From: Hymenobacter actinosclerus
Lineage (GTDB): Bacteria > Bacteroidota > Bacteroidia > Cytophagales > Hymenobacteraceae
Reading direction: 5' to 3'
Length of the DNA stretch: 64,000 nucleotides
Assembly: GCF_900111515.1 (NCBI RefSeq)
Contig: NZ_FOHS01000005.1
Span: 124,001-188,000, forward strand
The notes under the pieces were generated by a model that searched no databases, had not been told where the DNA came from, and was given only the letters and a program-made list of their open reading frames with translations. A program made the position numbers and the translations under genes. Positions 50,832 through 59,778 of the stretch are shown piece by piece; within the stretch, counting starts at the first letter, position 1; the number at the start of each line of letters is the position of its first letter.

Positions 50832-51678
50832 GAGGCTGTTATGGACTGGTGGCGCGGAAAACGCCTTTTGCCAGCAAGAGTGTAGCAAAGGCTAGGAAGT
50901 GGAATTGCTGCATGGTTAGGGCCAGGCGTTCGTAGTCGCGGGCCAGACGGCGGAAGCGGGCTGCCCAGCCGAAGCTGCGTTCGACGACCCCGCGGCGGGG
51001 CAGCAGCACAAATCCCGTCTGGCCTTCGGGCTTGGCAATAACCTGTAAGTCAATCTCGTGCACGGCAGCGGCATACGCGGCGTCTTCGCCCGTATAGCCC
51101 TGGTCTACATAGGCCACCGGTACCTTTTGGCCTGTGACCTGCTGCACCCGCTCACAGAGCGCATCCACCTGCCCGCGGTCGGATTCGTTGGCCGGCGTGA
51201 CGACGGCGGCCAGCAGGTGGCCCAGCGTGTCGACGGCCACGTGTACCTTGCTACCCTTCCGCCGCTTGGCTCCGTCGTAGCCGGCACGCGCCTCGCTTTC
51301 GGGTGTGCTCTGCACCGTGCGCGAGTCCAGAATCACCGCGGTGGGCTCGGCTTCGCGTCCGGCCAGCACGCGGGCGAGCTCGCGCAAATCGGCCATCATA
51401 TGCTCAAAACAGCGGTTGTCCCGCCAGCGGGCCCATTGCTGGTAGACCGCGGGCCAGGGCGGCAAGTCGTGGGGGAGATAGCGCCAGCCGCAACCGGTTT
51501 TGACCAGGTAGCGCAGGGCATTGAACACGTCGCGTAGCGCATATTCTCGTTGCGGCGCATCTTCCCGCACCAAGCCAGATAGGGCGCTACAAACGCCCAT
51601 TCCGCATCCGATACGTCGCTGGGGTATCCGCTTTGCTGTGCCATACCCCAAATTACGCTACTAGACCATAACAGGCTC
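50832..51678 (-). mobile_element. IS5-family (IS427-like) element, frameshifted
   Basis: This 847-bp element has termini GAGGCTGTTATGGACT at left and, on the other strand, GAGCCTGTTATGGTCT at right, with TA on both sides as likely target duplication. It carries one transposase in two frames. Confidence 0.85.
50839..51644 (-). pseudogene. IS5-family transposase, two frames
   Basis: The N-terminus (MAQQSGYPSDVSDAEWAFV, from 51644) and the remainder (LVREDAPQREYALRDVFN ... to 50839) lie in different frames; the join is near APYLAW/LVREDAP. The DDE core is present in the second frame: VILDSRTVQS, PVAYVDQGYTG and VVERSFGWAARF. IS427-group elements can use programmed frameshifting, so this might still be active, but no slippery run is evident and a simple indel is more likely. 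Confidence 0.75.
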
Positions 51679-51679
51679 T

Positions 51680-51824
51680 AGAGCAATTTTCAGGTTGCTA
51701 TACAGGATGTAGAGACGCAACCTCTGGCGTCTCGTCGTTGCTGACGTTGTGCTACTGAGCTGTTCAACGACGAGACGCCAGAGGTTGCGTCTCTACATCC
51801 TGTTCATGAACTCGAAATTTGCTT
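51680..51824. repeat. MITE-like hairpin element, copy 3 (different ends)
   Basis: The inner arms (ACAGGATGTAGAGACGCAAC and complement) match the GTAGAGACGC hairpin of the elements at 36066 and 40821, but the outer ends (AGCAATTTTC / AGCAAATTTC) differ. It extends to the dcd stop and might end its transcript. Confidence 0.7.
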
Positions 51825-52360
51825 TAAAAGGCGTTCTTCCACATCATCGACTCCACGGGCTTCACCGTGCGCTGGTTGTACTTAGCGTTGGGCTTGCGGT
51901 TATAGAGGTTCTCCACGTCGCCTTCCACCGTGAAGTAGATGAGCTGGCCCACGGGCATGTTGTGGTAAACGCGCACGGGCATCGACACGCTGATTTCCAG
52001 CGTCCAGGTATTGCAGAAGCCGATATCGCCCTTGCCGGCGGTGGCGTGAATGTCGATGCCGAGGCGGCCGACGCTGCTCTTGCCCTCCAGAAACGGCACG
52101 TGGGCGTGGGTTTCGGTGTACTCCTCGGTTACGCCCAGGTACAGCGTGCCGGGCTGCAACACGAATCCTTCCGGGGGGATTTCGAACACGTCGATTTCGT
52201 TGTGCTTGCGGGCGTCGAGTACGGCGTCGCGGTAGGTGGCCAGGTAGCGGCCCAAATGCACGTCGTAGGAGTTGGTGCCGAGGCAGCTGCGCTCGTAGGG
52301 CTCAATCACGATGGTACCTCGCTCTATTTCGGCAAGAATCTGCTGGTCGGAAAGAATCAT
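51824..52360 (-). CDS. dcd: dCTP deaminase
   Basis: This 178-residue Dcd converts dCTP to dUTP for thymidylate synthesis. The family core is clear: GTNSYDVHLG, FLEGKSSVGRLG (Arg and catalytic Glu environment), GKGDIGFCNTWTLEI and PVGQLIYF. The length is typical for Bacteroidota. It is the first core-genome gene after the accessory region, and its stop abuts a hairpin element. Confidence 0.93.
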   Translation of the reverse strand: MILSDQQILAEIERGTIVIEPYERSCLGTNSYDVHLGRYLATYRDAVLDARKHNEIDVFEIPPEGFVLQPGTLYLGVTEEYTETHAHVPFLEGKSSVGRLGIDIHATAGKGDIGFCNTWTLEISVSMPVRVYHNMPVGQLIYFTVEGDVENLYNRKPNAKYNQRTVKPVESMMWKNAF

Positions 52361-52365
52361 TTTTT

Positions 52366-52485
52366 TGAATTATGAATGTCGAATTTTTAATTATGAATTG
52401 GGAAAAATGAATTATTCAGCTGTTTCAAAATAGTGTAGCGAATGAACGGCTAATTCAAAATTCATAATTTAAAATTCATAATTAA
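52366..52485. repeat. AT-rich inverted repeat between dcd and the next gene
   Basis: Multiple AATTATGAAT / ATTCATAATT units are arranged as an inverted repeat around ~60 bp. It overlaps the presumed promoter of dcd. Confidence 0.6.
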
Positions 52486-53360
52486 CTCTCCTCCTCGTAC
52501 CGGTCTTCGGGCAGGGGGCGGGCGGCCCGGCGGGGGTGCTGGGGGAGGGGTTCGGGGTCGTCGGCGCCATCGGCATCGGGCGGCAACACCGCGTCGAGGC
52601 GCTGCTGGAGGGCGGGTACTACGCTGAGCACCAGGTAGAGCAGCAGCAGGAACGAGCCAACGAGCAGCATCAGGCTCAGGTAATCGAGCCAGTCGTGGCG
52701 GGCGGGCACGTCGAGGGGGCGGGGGCCGGTATAGGCGGGAGCGGAAGCCAGGTCGGCTTCGGGCTGGGGCTGGGGGTCTTCGGCTACGGCGGCGGGCCGG
52801 TTCAGCGAGGCGGGGGCCACGCCATCGGCGGCGGGGGGCACGGCGGCCCCGTCGGCGGCTACTTCGTCGGGGGTGGCATCCTGGGAGGCGTTGAACTGGG
52901 CCGCGCTCTGCTTGATAACCCGTTGCAGGTTGCGCACCAGCGTCACCCGCTCGTCGCGCGGCAGCACCCGGATAAAGAACTCGAAGTTGCGGTCGACCAG
53001 CAGGCTGTTGAGCTGCTTTTCAAACTCCAGCAAATCGGTGCGCCCCTTGCCAAAATGGCCCTTGAACCGCTCCGAAACCCCGTTGTAGTTGCGGAACAGC
53101 TTCTTCAGGTCTTCGCGGCCGAAATAAGTGTCAAACTCGGCCCGCGCTTTAGTCGAGCGGAGGCTTACCGGGTACTTGGCGCGGGTGAACGACTTGTCGT
53201 ACACCGTTTCCATGGTCCGGAAGTTGAGTTCGTCGACGGTGCGGTCGAACAGGCGCTTGTTGGCCGCGGCCGGCCCGGTAGCAGTCTGGGCCGACACGAG
53301 CAGGGGAAGCACGAGTGCCAGCAACAGTATAAGTAGCGGCAGCGGGCGAAATCGGGGCAT
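52482..53360 (-). CDS. Exported single-pass membrane protein, unknown
   Basis: This 292-residue protein has a signal peptide (MPRFRPLPLLILLLALVLPLLVSAQ), a soluble charged domain (~30-155), a Pro/Ala-rich linker (~160-225), a transmembrane helix (LSLMLLVGSFLLLLYLVLSVV, about 229-250) and an acidic/Pro-rich cytoplasmic tail. No family is recognised. It lies between dcd and hemL with hairpins on both sides. Confidence 0.75.
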   Translation of the reverse strand: MPRFRPLPLLILLLALVLPLLVSAQTATGPAAANKRLFDRTVDELNFRTMETVYDKSFTRAKYPVSLRSTKARAEFDTYFGREDLKKLFRNYNGVSERFKGHFGKGRTDLLEFEKQLNSLLVDRNFEFFIRVLPRDERVTLVRNLQRVIKQSAAQFNASQDATPDEVAADGAAVPPAADGVAPASLNRPAAVAEDPQPQPEADLASAPAYTGPRPLDVPARHDWLDYLSLMLLVGSFLLLLYLVLSVVPALQQRLDAVLPPDADGADDPEPLPQHPRRAARPLPEDRYEEES

Positions 53361-53407
53361 GTAAGCGCGGTTAGTTCGCGCAAAGGTCGGGGTTTTCGTG
53401 ATTAGTT

Positions 53408-53464
53408 GTTACGTAAAAGAACGTCATTCTGAGCGGAGCGAAGAATGACGTTCTTTTACGTAAC
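53408..53464. terminator. Hairpin with perfect 23-bp arms
   Basis: Arms at 53408-53430 and 53442-53464 enclose GAGCGGAGCGA. The GTCATTCTGAGCGGAGCGAA motif is a dispersed repeat of Bacteroidota genomes; here it lies directly after the hemL stop and can terminate it. Confidence 0.75.
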
Positions 53465-53477
53465 GAAAAACGAATTC

Positions 53478-54809
53478 CTACAGTCCGTGCGCTTCGATCA
53501 TCGATTCGCGGCAGGCGGTCAGGTATTGGTCTACCAGCTCGTCGGTCATGGAAGTGCTGATGAACAGGGCTTCGTAGAGGGCCGGGGCCAGGTAGATGCC
53601 GCGATTGAGCATGGCCCGGAAGTAGCGGCCGAACGCCTCGGTGTCGGAAGTTTTGGCCTCGTCGAGGTTGCGCACGGGCTGGTCGGTGAAGAAGACGCTG
53701 AACATCGAGCCCACGCGGTTGACGGTGTAGTTCAGGCCAAGGTCGGCGCAAATCTGGCGGGTGCCGTCGGCCAGGCGGGCCGTGATGCGGTCCAGCTCGG
53801 TGTAGAGTTCGGGATGCTCCTGCAAATACGTGAGCTGGGCAATGCCGGCGGCGGTGGCGATGGGGTTGCCCGAAAGCGTGCCGGCCTGGTACACCTTGCC
53901 GGCGGGCGCCACCTGGTCCATGATGTCCTGGCGGCCGCCGTAGGCACCCACGGGCATGCCGCCGCCGATAATTTTGCCGAGCGTGGTCATGTCGGGCGTT
54001 ACACCGAACAGCTCCTGGGCGCCGCCGCGGGCGAGGCGGAAACCGGTCATCACCTCATCAAAAATGAGCACGATGCCATGCTGGGTGCACAGCTCGCGCA
54101 GGCCCTGCAAGTAGCCCTCGGCCGGGGCCACGAGGCCCATGTTGCCCACCACCGGCTCCAGAATCAGGGCCGCTACCTGGCCTTCGTTGGCCAGAATCAG
54201 CCGCTCGGTGGCTTCCAGGTCGTTGTAGGGGGCGGTGAGGGTGTCCAGGGCCACGCCCTGCGTAACGCCGGGCGAATCGGGGGCGCCCAGCGTGAGGGCG
54301 CCCGAGCCGGCCGCAATCAGAAACGAGTCGCCATGGCCGTGATAGCAGCCCTCGAACTTGATGATTTTGTCGCGCCCCGTGTAGCCCCGCGCCACCCGGA
54401 TGGCCGACATGGTGGCCTCGGTGCCCGAATTCACCAACCGCACCTTCTCGATGCTGGGCACCATTTTCTTGATCAGCTCGGCCATTTCCACCTCGCGGCG
54501 GGTGGGCGCCCCGAACGACAGCGAGTCGCCAGCGGCTTTGCGCACGGCGTCCACCACGATATCGGGAGCGTGGCCCAGAATCATCGGGCCCCAGGAATTG
54601 ATGAAGTCGAGGTACTTATTGCCGTCCACATCCGTCAGCCAGGCCCCCTTGGCCGACTGCATGAACACCGGATGCCCGCCCACGGCCCGGAAGGCCCGCA
54701 CCGGCGAGTTTACGCCGCCCGGAATGTGGTGCTGGGCGCGGGTGAAAAGCTGGTCGGAGGTGGAAAGGTCGAGGGCAGCCTTGGTGTTAAGTATTGAGTC
54801 TTGAGACAT
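53478..54809 (-). CDS. hemL: Glutamate-1-semialdehyde 2,1-aminomutase
   Basis: This PLP enzyme makes 5-aminolevulinate from glutamate-1-semialdehyde in tetrapyrrole synthesis. Motifs: PGGVNSPVRAF near the N-terminus, RLVNSGTEATMSAIRVARG, FEGCYHGHGDSF, LIFDEVMTGFR and the PLP lysine in TTLGKIIGGGMPVGAYGG. The length of 443 residues is slightly above the family mean because of the N-terminal extension. It is monocistronic, bounded by a palindrome on each side. Confidence 0.95.
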   Translation of the reverse strand: MSQDSILNTKAALDLSTSDQLFTRAQHHIPGGVNSPVRAFRAVGGHPVFMQSAKGAWLTDVDGNKYLDFINSWGPMILGHAPDIVVDAVRKAAGDSLSFGAPTRREVEMAELIKKMVPSIEKVRLVNSGTEATMSAIRVARGYTGRDKIIKFEGCYHGHGDSFLIAAGSGALTLGAPDSPGVTQGVALDTLTAPYNDLEATERLILANEGQVAALILEPVVGNMGLVAPAEGYLQGLRELCTQHGIVLIFDEVMTGFRLARGGAQELFGVTPDMTTLGKIIGGGMPVGAYGGRQDIMDQVAPAGKVYQAGTLSGNPIATAAGIAQLTYLQEHPELYTELDRITARLADGTRQICADLGLNYTVNRVGSMFSVFFTDQPVRNLDEAKTSDTEAFGRYFRAMLNRGIYLAPALYEALFISTSMTDELVDQYLTACRESMIEAHGL

Positions 54810-54863
54810 GAGAAAAGTAAAAGCAGGTTAAAATCGGACTGTTCGAGTTGACATTAGGGTAAC

Positions 54864-55104
54864 GGCTATCCAACTAACTCACATTGCGGACTAGAGCTAG
54901 AGCTATTATTAGCTCCCCTCCTAGGAAAGGAGGGGGTGGGGGTGGTTGATGACAGCAGAACAATTGTTAGCTCTAGTTTCTAATTGATGTTCAACGATTG
55001 TCAACCACCCCCACCCCACACTCGCTCGATGCGCGACATTTTCCAAGGAGGGGAGCTAATAATAGCTCTAGCTTTAGTCCGCAATGTGAGTTAGTTGGAT
55101 AGCC
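54864..55104. repeat. Palindromic element with 59-bp arms (type 1)
   Basis: Outer arms at 54864-54922 and 55046-55104 match at 58 of 59 positions. Inside lie a second, imperfect inverted repeat (GGGTGGGGGTGGTTGA) and an ATGCGCGACATTTTCC motif, shared in form with the repeat at 58689. No coding content. Confidence 0.8.
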
Positions 55105-55124
55105 AGCACTCAATACTAAACAAC

Positions 55125-56918
55125 CTACCGGAAGCCTACCGGGTTCAGCACTTCCACCTCCAGCCGTTCGAGCTTGGTGATGGGTACGTACTGGTTGTCG
55201 TGGGCGCCATCGGGGTAGCCGATGCCCTGGAACACGGCCCCCGATACCGGCCCGCTGCCGGCCAGTGGCTGCTGGAAAGAGGGGCCGTTCTGGTGCAGCT
55301 GGCTGCCGAAGAAGTAGAGCAGCTCGAAGCCGGTGTAGGCAAACACCGAGGGCGGCAGGTTGAGCTGCTGGGTGTAGAGCTGGCGCACCCGCCGTACCCC
55401 GGCGTTGTTGCGGTCGAGGTACTTGGGATGGATGAAGTAGATGCCGCGCGAGTCCAGCTCGCCCAGGCTGAGGCGGTTGTTGTCGAGCCAGGAGGCGTAG
55501 GTGATAAGCGGCGGCTTGGCGTTCTGCACCCGCAACGCCGAAAGCGTGAACACGCCGGCCTTGGGGTTGTCGGACGCCACCACCAGGTGGCCGATGGTCT
55601 TCAGGTCGATGCCCCCGAAGCCGGCGGCCAGCGAGGTTTCGTCGTCGGACTTGATGCGGCGTAGCTGGAGCACCTTGCCGCCCAGCGCCTCGTAGGCCTG
55701 CTTGTAGGCCAGGCCGAAGGCGGTTTCGTCGTTGGTGTCTTCGTAGAGCACCACGGCCGTGCGCGGGCCGCCGAGGCGAGTGTAGGCAAACTGGGCCGCC
55801 TGCCGGGCCTGGGTGGTGGTGCTGGGCTCGAACAGGTAGTGCCAGGCGTTGTCGAGAACCAGGCTGCCATCCTGCGAAAGTGGGTTAACTACCGCAATCT
55901 GGTGCTGCTGGGCGTACTGGGCCAGAATCTTGGAGCCCGACTTATAAACCGGCCCAATAATCAGGTCCATGCCGGCCAGCTCGGGCAGCGTGAGCACCTG
56001 CTTGAGCTGCACGGTGTCGGCGCCGGTGTCGTAGGCGAAAAGCTGCACCGGCCGGCCGGCCCGCTGGAGCGAGTCCTGGGCCAGGCGCAGGCCGGCGTAC
56101 AGATCGGTAACGAACTGGTTGCGGCGGCGCTTCTCCCAGCTCGTATCGTTGAACTCAAAGGGCAGCAGCACCCCGATGTTGTAGCTGCTTTTTTTGGTGC
56201 CGCCCAGCCGCGGGGTATACGCGTTGCGGTCGAGCTTGAAGCGGCTGACGAGCTGGTCGAGCTGGGCCTGGTCGGCGCTGGTGTACCAGCCGCCGCTTAT
56301 CAGCTTGTCGGCGTAGGCCCGGCCCAGGGCTGCATCCTGCGGAAAGTCTTTTACGAGGCCCTGGAATACGGCTTTTTCGCCGATGCGGGGCAGGTAGGCA
56401 GCTTCCATGTTGGCCCGCTCGGCGGCCAGCGTGCCGGCCGGCAACTGGCCCAGCACGGCCAGGGCATTGGCGTAGTCCTGCTGCTCAAACGAAATCTGGC
56501 CTTGCAGGAAAAAGGCTTCGGGCAGGCCGGCCCAGTTGGGGTAGCGGTTGCGCACCAGGTTGAGCATCTGCTCGGCTTCGGCCCACTTTTTCAGCCGGCT
56601 GGCGGCCACGGCGTAGAGGTAGGCCGCCTCGGGGGCCCGCGCAAACTTGGCGGCCGGCAGCGTGAGGGGCTCCAGCTCCTGCATGGCCAGCGCGTAGGAG
56701 CCGCGCTCCACCAGCAGCTTGCCGTTTTTGTAGTGCAAATCCTGGTCGGGACTAGCTACCACCGCGGCCGCCGCCGGCGTGGCGGCCCGGGCCCGCGGTG
56801 GAGCCGGGGCGGCCGGGCCGGCTGGTTTAGGGGCCGGCCGGGACTGGGCCCGCAACGGCGGGGCAGCAGTCAGGCCCGCGTAGAGCAGCACCAGGGGCAG
56901 GAGGGTAGATAGCCTCAT
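55125..56918 (-). CDS. Periplasmic-binding-protein-like protein with TPR N-terminus
   Basis: This 597-residue exported protein has a signal peptide (MRLSTLLPLVLLYAGLTA), an Ala/Pro linker, a TPR-like helical region (~55-205, ALAMQELEPL, AEQMLNLVRNRYP) and a type 1 periplasmic-binding fold (~245-590: YNIGVLLPFEF, AGMDLIIGPVYKSG, AVVNPLSQDG). This matches the LpoA-like/amino-acid-ABC-type ligand-binding family. It may bind a small ligand or assist cell-wall synthesis; the ligand is unknown. Confidence 0.8.
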   Translation of the reverse strand: MRLSTLLPLVLLYAGLTAAPPLRAQSRPAPKPAGPAAPAPPRARAATPAAAAVVASPDQDLHYKNGKLLVERGSYALAMQELEPLTLPAAKFARAPEAAYLYAVAASRLKKWAEAEQMLNLVRNRYPNWAGLPEAFFLQGQISFEQQDYANALAVLGQLPAGTLAAERANMEAAYLPRIGEKAVFQGLVKDFPQDAALGRAYADKLISGGWYTSADQAQLDQLVSRFKLDRNAYTPRLGGTKKSSYNIGVLLPFEFNDTSWEKRRRNQFVTDLYAGLRLAQDSLQRAGRPVQLFAYDTGADTVQLKQVLTLPELAGMDLIIGPVYKSGSKILAQYAQQHQIAVVNPLSQDGSLVLDNAWHYLFEPSTTTQARQAAQFAYTRLGGPRTAVVLYEDTNDETAFGLAYKQAYEALGGKVLQLRRIKSDDETSLAAGFGGIDLKTIGHLVVASDNPKAGVFTLSALRVQNAKPPLITYASWLDNNRLSLGELDSRGIYFIHPKYLDRNNAGVRRVRQLYTQQLNLPPSVFAYTGFELLYFFGSQLHQNGPSFQQPLAGSGPVSGAVFQGIGYPDGAHDNQYVPITKLERLEVEVLNPVGFR

Positions 56919-56983
56919 AGACCAAAAAAAGCCAGGGAAGAGCAGATAAAACTACGGAGCCACCACCAGCGCGGCCCGCCCGG

Positions 56984-57020
56984 CAAAGGTAAGGAGTTGC
57001 GGCCGGGATGCTAAACCGGG
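56984..57020 (-). promoter_or_regulatory. Predicted Bacteroidota-type promoter
   Basis: On the minus strand, TACCTTTG (complement of 56984-56991) matches the TAnnTTTG -7 box; about 20 bp upstream lies TTTA in place of TTTG. It lies ~66 bp before the start codon at 56918. Confidence 0.5.
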
Positions 57021-57181
57021 CAAGTTCGCCGCCCGGCCACTCGTTTGAGTAAGGGCGAATTAGTTAGAAATGTTTGTTGCTTTCATGGTTGATAGTATTG
57101 CTATTATTTATGAAAGCAGTTGTATGTTTGTGCGCCGAACCGAAACCGGTTCGGCCTTCATCCTCCACTTCTCTTTATAGT

Positions 57182-58675
57182 ATGCAGCCCACCAAAACCC
57201 CCATTACAGTAGCCGTCGGCGACGGTATCGGCCCCGAAATCATGACCCAGACACTGCGGATTCTCGAAGCGGCGGGGGCGGCCATTGCGCCGGAGTTCAT
57301 TGAGGTGGGCGAGCAGGTGTACCTGGCGGGCCACGCCTCGGGCATCGGTCCGGAGGCCTGGGATTCGCTGGCCCGCACCGGCGTGCTGCTGAAGGCGCCT
57401 ATTACCACGCCGCTGGGCGGGGGCTACAAAAGCCTGAACGTGACGCTGCGCAAAACCCTGGGCTTGTACGCCAACGTGCGGCCCACCCGCTCGCTGTACC
57501 CGGCCGTGTTCACCCGCCACCCCGACCTCGACATCGTGATTGTGCGCGAAAACGAGGAGGACCTGTACGCCGGCATCGAGCACCAGCAGACGCCCGAAGT
57601 GGTGCAGTGCCTGAAACTGGTGAGCCGGCCCGGCTGCGAGAAAATCGTGCGCTACGCCTTCGAGTACGCCCGCCAGCACGGCCGCCAGCACGTGACCTGC
57701 ATGACCAAGGACAACATCATGAAGCTCACCGACGGGCTGTTTCACCGGGTGTTCATGGAAATCGGCCAGGAGTACCCCGACCTGGGGCAGGACCACCAGA
57801 TTATCGATATCGGCACAGCCCGGCTGGCCGACACGCCCGAGCGCTACGACGTAATCGTGACGCTGAACCTGTACGGCGACATTATTTCGGATGTGGTGGC
57901 CCAGATTGCCGGCTCGGTGGGCCTAGCCGGCTCTTCCAACATCGGCGACCACGGGGCCCTGTTCGAGGCCATCCACGGCTCGGCCCCCGATATTGCCGGT
58001 AAGGGCATTGCCAACCCCTCGGGCCTGTTGCAGGCGGCCGTGCTCATGCTCGTGCACCTGGGCCAGCACGAGGTGGCCGCCCGCGTGCACAACGCCTGGC
58101 TGTGCGCCCTCGAAGACGGCATCCACACGGCCGACATCTACCGCCCCGAAACCAGCACCGCCAAAGCAAGCACCGCGGGCTTTGCCGACGCCGTAATTGA
58201 GCGCCTGGGCCGCACGCCCCGGCAGCTGGCGCCCTTCAAGGCGGCCACGGCCCCCGCGGGCGCCCCCGCCGCTAAGCCGGTAGCCTCCGCTTACGAGCGG
58301 CCCGTAGTGGAGCAGCAGCTGGTAGGCTCCGATTTGTTTTTGTGCTGGAGCGGCTTCAACCCCAACGAGCTGGGCGAGCAGCTGGCCCGGCTGGCGGGCC
58401 CCGAGCTCAAGCTCAAGCTCATCACCAACCGCGGCGTGAAAGTGTACCCCGACGGCCACCCCGAAACGTTCTGCACCGACCACTGGCGCTGCCGCTTCGT
58501 GGCCGCCAACGCCACGGCCACCACGGCCACCCAGGTCGGCTACACGCCCGTAGAGTTCGGCCAGATTCTCGATTTGCAGCGGCGCCTCACCGAAGCCGGC
58601 CTCCTGGTTATTAAAACCGAAAACCTCTACCTCATGGATGGCCAGCGGGCTTTCTCGCTGGGGCAGGGCGAGTAG
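57182..58675 (+). CDS. icd: NADP-type isocitrate dehydrogenase
   Basis: From ATG 57182 (MQPTKTPITVAVGDGIGPEI) the protein has 497 residues, the size of Thermus-type isocitrate dehydrogenase; an upstream in-frame start at 57074 would add 36 unlikely residues. Motifs: GDGIGPEI, substrate-binding SLNVTLRKTLGLYANVRP, REN-EEDLYAG, catalytic Tyr/Lys in TKDNIMKLTDG, metal-binding Asp in NLYGDIISD, and IHGSAPDIAGK. The ~170-residue C-terminal extension is typical of this subtype. It catalyses isocitrate to 2-oxoglutarate in the TCA cycle. Confidence 0.93.
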   Translation: MQPTKTPITVAVGDGIGPEIMTQTLRILEAAGAAIAPEFIEVGEQVYLAGHASGIGPEAWDSLARTGVLLKAPITTPLGGGYKSLNVTLRKTLGLYANVRPTRSLYPAVFTRHPDLDIVIVRENEEDLYAGIEHQQTPEVVQCLKLVSRPGCEKIVRYAFEYARQHGRQHVTCMTKDNIMKLTDGLFHRVFMEIGQEYPDLGQDHQIIDIGTARLADTPERYDVIVTLNLYGDIISDVVAQIAGSVGLAGSSNIGDHGALFEAIHGSAPDIAGKGIANPSGLLQAAVLMLVHLGQHEVAARVHNAWLCALEDGIHTADIYRPETSTAKASTAGFADAVIERLGRTPRQLAPFKAATAPAGAPAAKPVASAYERPVVEQQLVGSDLFLCWSGFNPNELGEQLARLAGPELKLKLITNRGVKVYPDGHPETFCTDHWRCRFVAANATATTATQVGYTPVEFGQILDLQRRLTEAGLLVIKTENLYLMDGQRAFSLGQGE

Positions 58676-58688
58676 TTGGGCCGACGCG

Positions 58689-58850
58689 GCACCCCACCCC
58701 CTAGCCCCACCCCGCTTTATGCGCGGCATCCTCCGGGAGAGGGGGAACTAGCTTTTAACTTTCTAAACCTAAACAAAGAGCTAGAAACTAGTTCCCCCTC
58801 TCCCGGAGGATGCCGCGCATAAAGCGGGGTGGGGCTAGGGGGTGGGGTGC
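58689..58850. repeat. Palindromic element with perfect 63-bp arms (type 2)
   Basis: Arms at 58689-58751 and 58788-58850 are exact complements around a 36-nt centre. The arm contains TTTATGCGCGGCATCCTCCG, like the ATGCGCGACATTTTCC part of the element at 54864. It follows the icd stop by 13 bp and may act as its terminator. Confidence 0.85.
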
Positions 58851-58904
58851 AACGTAAGGCCCCTTTTTAATCCGAATTTAAGCTCGATTTAACGCTATCT
58901 TAAG

Positions 58905-58933
58905 TTTGGGCCTGGCTGGGCCAGGTACCTTTG
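58905..58933 (+). promoter_or_regulatory. Predicted Bacteroidota-type promoter of the exporter operon
   Basis: TTTG (58905-58908), 17 bp, then TACCTTTG (58926-58933), matching the TTTG ... TAnnTTTG pattern of the major sigma factor in this phylum. The TetR gene starts ~115 bp downstream. Confidence 0.6.
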
Positions 58934-59048
58934 TCGTAGGTTTCAAAGGGAAGAAAGGCCGCCGGCTCCTGCCCGGATAGCATTATTTTGCGCCACCTGG
59001 TTAGTATTACTATTAACGGGTGAAGTCTCGCCTCTATTGATTCCGACT

Positions 59049-59720
59049 ATGAACCCCCTACGCATCGACCTGAATGAACGACTTTACCTGCGCGACCCCC
59101 AGGACACGGAGCTGGGCCGTCGGCTGATTGCCGAAAGCGTGCAGCTGATTGATGAAATCGGGCTGGAGCAGTTTACCTTCAAAAAGCTGGCCCAGCGCAT
59201 GGAATCGACCGAGGCCTCGCTCTACCGCTACTTCGAAAACAAGCACCGGCTGCTGGTTTACCTCGTGTCGTGGTACTGGGCCTGGCTGCGCTACCAGATC
59301 CATTTCCATACCCACAACGTGCCCGATGCGGCCCAGCGCCTGCGCCTGATTCTGGGCATCCTCTGCCGCGCCCACCACGACGACCCCGCCACCACCCCGC
59401 TCGACGAGGCTGCCCTCTACCGCATCGTGGTCAACGAGGCCTCCAAGGCCTACCTCACCCGCGACGTAGACGAGGACAACCGGGCGGGCCTGTTCCGCGA
59501 GCACAAGCGGCTGGTGGCCGAGGTGGCCGAAGTCGTGACGGAGCTGGCGCCCGCCTACCCCTTCCCGCGGGCGCTGGTGAGCACGCTGGTGGAGGCCGCC
59601 CGCAAGCAGCACTTTTTCGCCCGCCACCTGCCGGGCCTCACCGACGCCCAAAACCCCGCCAGCCAGGAGCAGGACCGTTACCGCTTCCTCGAAACCCTGG
59701 CCTTCGGGGCGCTGCGCTAA
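59049..59720 (+). CDS. TetR-family transcriptional regulator
   Basis: From ATG 59049 (MNPLRIDLNERLYLRD) this 223-residue protein has a TetR-type HTH near residues 40-70 (FTFKKLAQRMESTEASLYRY FENKH, written here in two parts) and a helical ligand-binding domain. An in-frame ATG at 59037 is four codons earlier. It leads a plus-strand series with ABC, HlyD and TolC genes and probably represses them; an operator could overlap the promoter at 58905. Confidence 0.88.
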   Translation: MNPLRIDLNERLYLRDPQDTELGRRLIAESVQLIDEIGLEQFTFKKLAQRMESTEASLYRYFENKHRLLVYLVSWYWAWLRYQIHFHTHNVPDAAQRLRLILGILCRAHHDDPATTPLDEAALYRIVVNEASKAYLTRDVDEDNRAGLFREHKRLVAEVAEVVTELAPAYPFPRALVSTLVEAARKQHFFARHLPGLTDAQNPASQEQDRYRFLETLAFGALR

Positions 59721-59778
59721 GCCCTCGGCCAAGGGGGCAGGCGCGGTTTACCACTGAGTTAATCCGAATTCCTGCCCT

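Noticed and set aside
53445-54797. 450-codon plus-strand frame opposite hemL
   Set aside because: Gly/His/Val-rich shadow of hemL on the other strand.
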